Shown one piece after another: positions 61,786 to 64,000 of a stretch of DNA of 64,000 bases (the stretch's first letter is position 1; the number at the start of each line of letters is the position of its first letter). Below the pieces are notes generated by a model. It was given only the letters and a program-made list of their open reading frames with translations. It did no database searches and was not told the DNA's origin. The stretch is taken from contig CM059621.1 of assembly GCA_030435675.1 (NCBI GenBank), positions 8,990,001 to 9,054,000 of the forward strand, read 5' to 3'. Position numbers and translations under genes: made by a program. The DNA comes from Steinernema hermaphroditum. Lineage: Eukaryota; Nematoda; Chromadorea; Rhabditida; Steinernematidae.

Positions 61786-63672
61786 GATTGTTGGAGAAAA
61801 AGACCCTGGGAGAAAAAGACCCGGGAGAAAAAGACCCGGGAGAAAAAGACCTAGCTATAATAGTGACACCCGCGAAACTTTAGAAAACCGGTTAACAATT
61901 TAAGAAGCGTGATAGCATAACAAGAAGTATACAAATCCGATAGGTTGTTCCTAATTCCCAAAGTTGAGCATCAACTCATCGTCTATTATCCACGCTGGTT
62001 CCTCTGGGTCCAGGACGAGATCGAACTCGTCATCCGATTGGTTTCCAGAACCGGGTACCAACAAACTGGTGATCGTTTTCGCTGAGCAATTCTTAGCTTG
62101 GTGCTTGCAGTACCGTACAAACTCCTAGAACAATAATATGGTCAATGAGAAAATGCTAGACCCTACCAATATGTTCAATTCGCGGTCGTTCAGCGAAGCG
62201 ATCGCGTTAATCAACTTAGTTTTCGCGACGAGCATCCGTTCTTCAGACCGACTGTTGTCCCTTCTTCGGAGTTTCGGCAGATCCTGACCCTTGAAGAGTT
62301 CTTCGCCTCTGATGGCTTGACTATTGACTTCCTTCCGCATCTCTTTCAGGAATAGTCCTAATTGAGGATGCACTGCAGGAAATAACGACCGGAGTTGGTT
62401 ATGCCATCCCTCAGCATGATTTGTCGTCCGTGGCTCGTCATTGTCAAATTGATCCCAAGTATTTGATCTATGGTTCTTCCAGTAGTCACCAACGTAGTTA
62501 GTCGCAAAGCTGCGAACAGTGGCTTCTTCTGCGGAGTCGCGTCCTTGAGGCACGTTTCTTTCGATATATGGCCATATCCGCTCGTCGAACAAGTCCCTGG
62601 GTAGAAGTGCACTTCCGATGAAGATTCTGACCCAGTTGTACATCGATGTGTCATCACGGTCGGCGTAGTAATCTCGTAGTCCATAATGTTCTAAAGAGTT
62701 TAATAACAGATCTACCAATATAAACAGGACCTACTTTAGCAAAGTGGAAGTAGCACGTAGTTATGCGGGATTCCGGAAAAACCTGTCTGTGTGTATTCAT
62801 CGCTAAAATTTCCATGTCGAAATGGAATCGCTTAGGCATCCTCAAATCGTCAAATTCTGCGATCAGCGCGTCCTTCACTTCGGTAAACAGCTTCCGGTAG
62901 ACTTCTCTGTCCTTCGAGCGCAGTAGTGCGATAACGGAGAGCACTGATTCGGACCGTTGTGGAAGATCCTGAAAGTATGGAGCTTTACTTATTTCAAAAT
63001 CTGTTACCACCCTACTTGGTAAATGGAATGCATCGAGTATATTTGATAAAAACTGCAGCCATCTTTGTACTTTGGGTTGTATTTGAAGTTACCGTCGCAT
63101 ACGACGTGTTCAACATCGTGAAGACAGGCGAGACCAGCGACACTTGCCATCACAATCATTGGCGGCTCGTTCCTGTCTTGTACATGATATATGATCCAGC
63201 GATTGCCAGCCGCCGGATTTCCATTATCGGTCGGACGGGGCGACAAAGCCGCCTAAAAGCACAATTTTTTTCATATGACTTGTGAGCTGACCTGTAAATC
63301 CAGCACATCCCCGCCCTTCTGGCTTCTTCCGATCGTTGCCCGAGTGTCCATCTGAAAAACAGACACGTAGGATACGGTATGATGTCTAAACGGTACTGCA
63401 AATAAAACTACTTCGGAATTAGCGAATGAAACTCACTGTTCATCCTGTAGATCCTGGGCGCTCATTCCCCGATTTCGTACGGTATTTCATTGATTTGAAT
63501 GCTTCCATGCGAGACCAAGTTGAATGATGGCAGTGACATGTTGAGACTGCGTACAACACTGCATAGTTTTACAGCATGAATACTGTACAACTGGCGATAT
63601 TCCAAAGGAAAGATCATTTCTAGACGTTTTTGGGTAGTTGTGGTTATAGCTGGGTCTTTTTCTCACATAATC
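61786..63672. mobile_element. autonomous-looking foldback MULE E3
   Basis: The left end is GATTGTTGGAGAAAAAGACC followed by three more GGGAGAAAAAGACCC units; the right end is GGGTCTTTTTCTCACATAATC. Flanking 9-mers TTTATGGGC (61777-61785) and TTTATGGGT (63673-63681) match at 8 of 9 positions, as for a Mutator target duplication. A MULE transposase gene fills most of the interior on the minus strand. The flanks together rebuild a mariner MITE end, so E3 inserted into that older element. Confidence 0.85.
61951..63351 (-). CDS. MULE (Mutator-like) transposase, five exons, apparently intact
   Basis: Minus-strand exons 63351-63292, 63252-63016, 62968-62731, 62690-62167 and 62124-61951 (introns 39-47 bp) give 410 residues. 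MULE-domain motifs appear in order: HVVCDGNFKYNP (first catalytic Asp), FHFDMEILAMN (second Asp in FD.E), CYFHFAK, then YGLRDYYADRDD and the W..Y..N..P..TNHAEGWHN block (DEPRTTNHAEGWHNQLR). The C-terminus is acidic (DDEFDLVLDPEEPAW). The third donor is weak (GTAG|GTCCTG); the neighbouring stronger GTAGGT site would break the frame. The start follows a TTTTTCAG acceptor directly; upstream exons, perhaps with a FLYWCH finger, cannot be excluded. No premature stops. Confidence 0.75.
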
Positions 63673-63907
63673 TTTATGGGTCACCCTGTATATTCGCGAC
63701 CACACGCCGCGAACCACATGCCAAAATAGTGTGCCAGGACCAGTCGACGAAAGGGGCACACGTTTTTTTATTTTGAAATATTAGTCTAGACTAGACTGTG
63801 TCTAGAAGACAGAGATTTCTGACTCGCCCTGCATTTTGTCTTCGGGTCCTACCAATCTGAAAAAGCCAATCCCCTATATATAAATGGAGAACCGACGGGT
63901 CCGTTGG

Positions 63908-63941
63908 TCTGTGTGTGTGTGCGTGTGTGTGTGTGTGTGTG
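63908..63941. repeat. (GT)n microsatellite
   Basis: About 34 bp of GT dinucleotides with one C interruption near the window end. Confidence 0.9.
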
Positions 63942-64000
63942 TTTTTCCGTGCGCACGGCGGAAACACCCACACAAAATAAGGACCCCGAGGGGAACCGAA

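Overview
This is nuclear DNA of a nematode, most likely a free-living or parasitic rhabditid-type species. The genes have many introns, almost all 37-53 bp long and ending in TTTCAG-like acceptors. Several start codons lie a few bases after a bare splice acceptor, as expected for spliced-leader trans-splicing. Recognisable genes match nematode gene sets: HACD/PTPLA dehydratase, beta-tubulin, UPF3/SMG-4, SUMO, an NPY/NPF-type neuropeptide receptor, eIF2B delta, a THAP protein, PRPF6 and a PEB-1-like FLYWCH factor. Exon borders below were placed by hand from splice consensus, reading frame and family conservation; spliced totals given were checked to be whole codons.

Layout. 1-7.7 kb is a compact gene block: the 3' end of an unknown serine-rich protein gene, HACD (+), beta-tubulin (-, convergent with HACD), smg-4 (+) and smo-1 (+). 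7.7-20.9 kb is a 13-kb gene desert holding a tandem-repeat transposon end and a mariner fossil. 20.97-28.1 kb is a second block: the neuropeptide receptor (+), eIF2B delta (-, convergent) and a THAP/C2H2 gene (+). 28.1-36.4 kb is repeat-rich: SINE-like units, a (CA)273 tract, LINE pieces, a hAT transposon apparently inside a broken gene, and a foldback element. 36.5-38.9 kb holds a pair of secreted ShKT-like cysteine-rich genes, one broken, and a small membrane-protein gene. 40.4-43.6 kb is prp-6; 43.7-44.6 kb is a large inverted repeat; 45.1-48.2 kb is a GC-rich upstream region; 48.2-50.3 kb is the peb-1-like gene; 51.5-51.9 kb is a small membrane-protein gene. 52-64 kb is a transposon graveyard.

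The most interesting system is a family of Mutator-like (MULE) foldback transposons. Their ends are short tandem arrays of 15-16 bp units. The unit sequence differs between copies, but a GATTRTG-like terminal motif and overall plan are kept. One copy (61786-63672) carries an apparently intact five-exon MULE transposase gene between a near-perfect 9-bp target duplication. Another (60464-61531) has a perfect 9-bp target duplication and a coding-like captured segment. A third (35633-36314) shares an internal module with the second, and a fourth array stands alone near 8.4 kb. A second theme is retroelements (two SINE-like families and LINE fragments) that all end in AATAAA followed by short tandem 6-10-mer tails.
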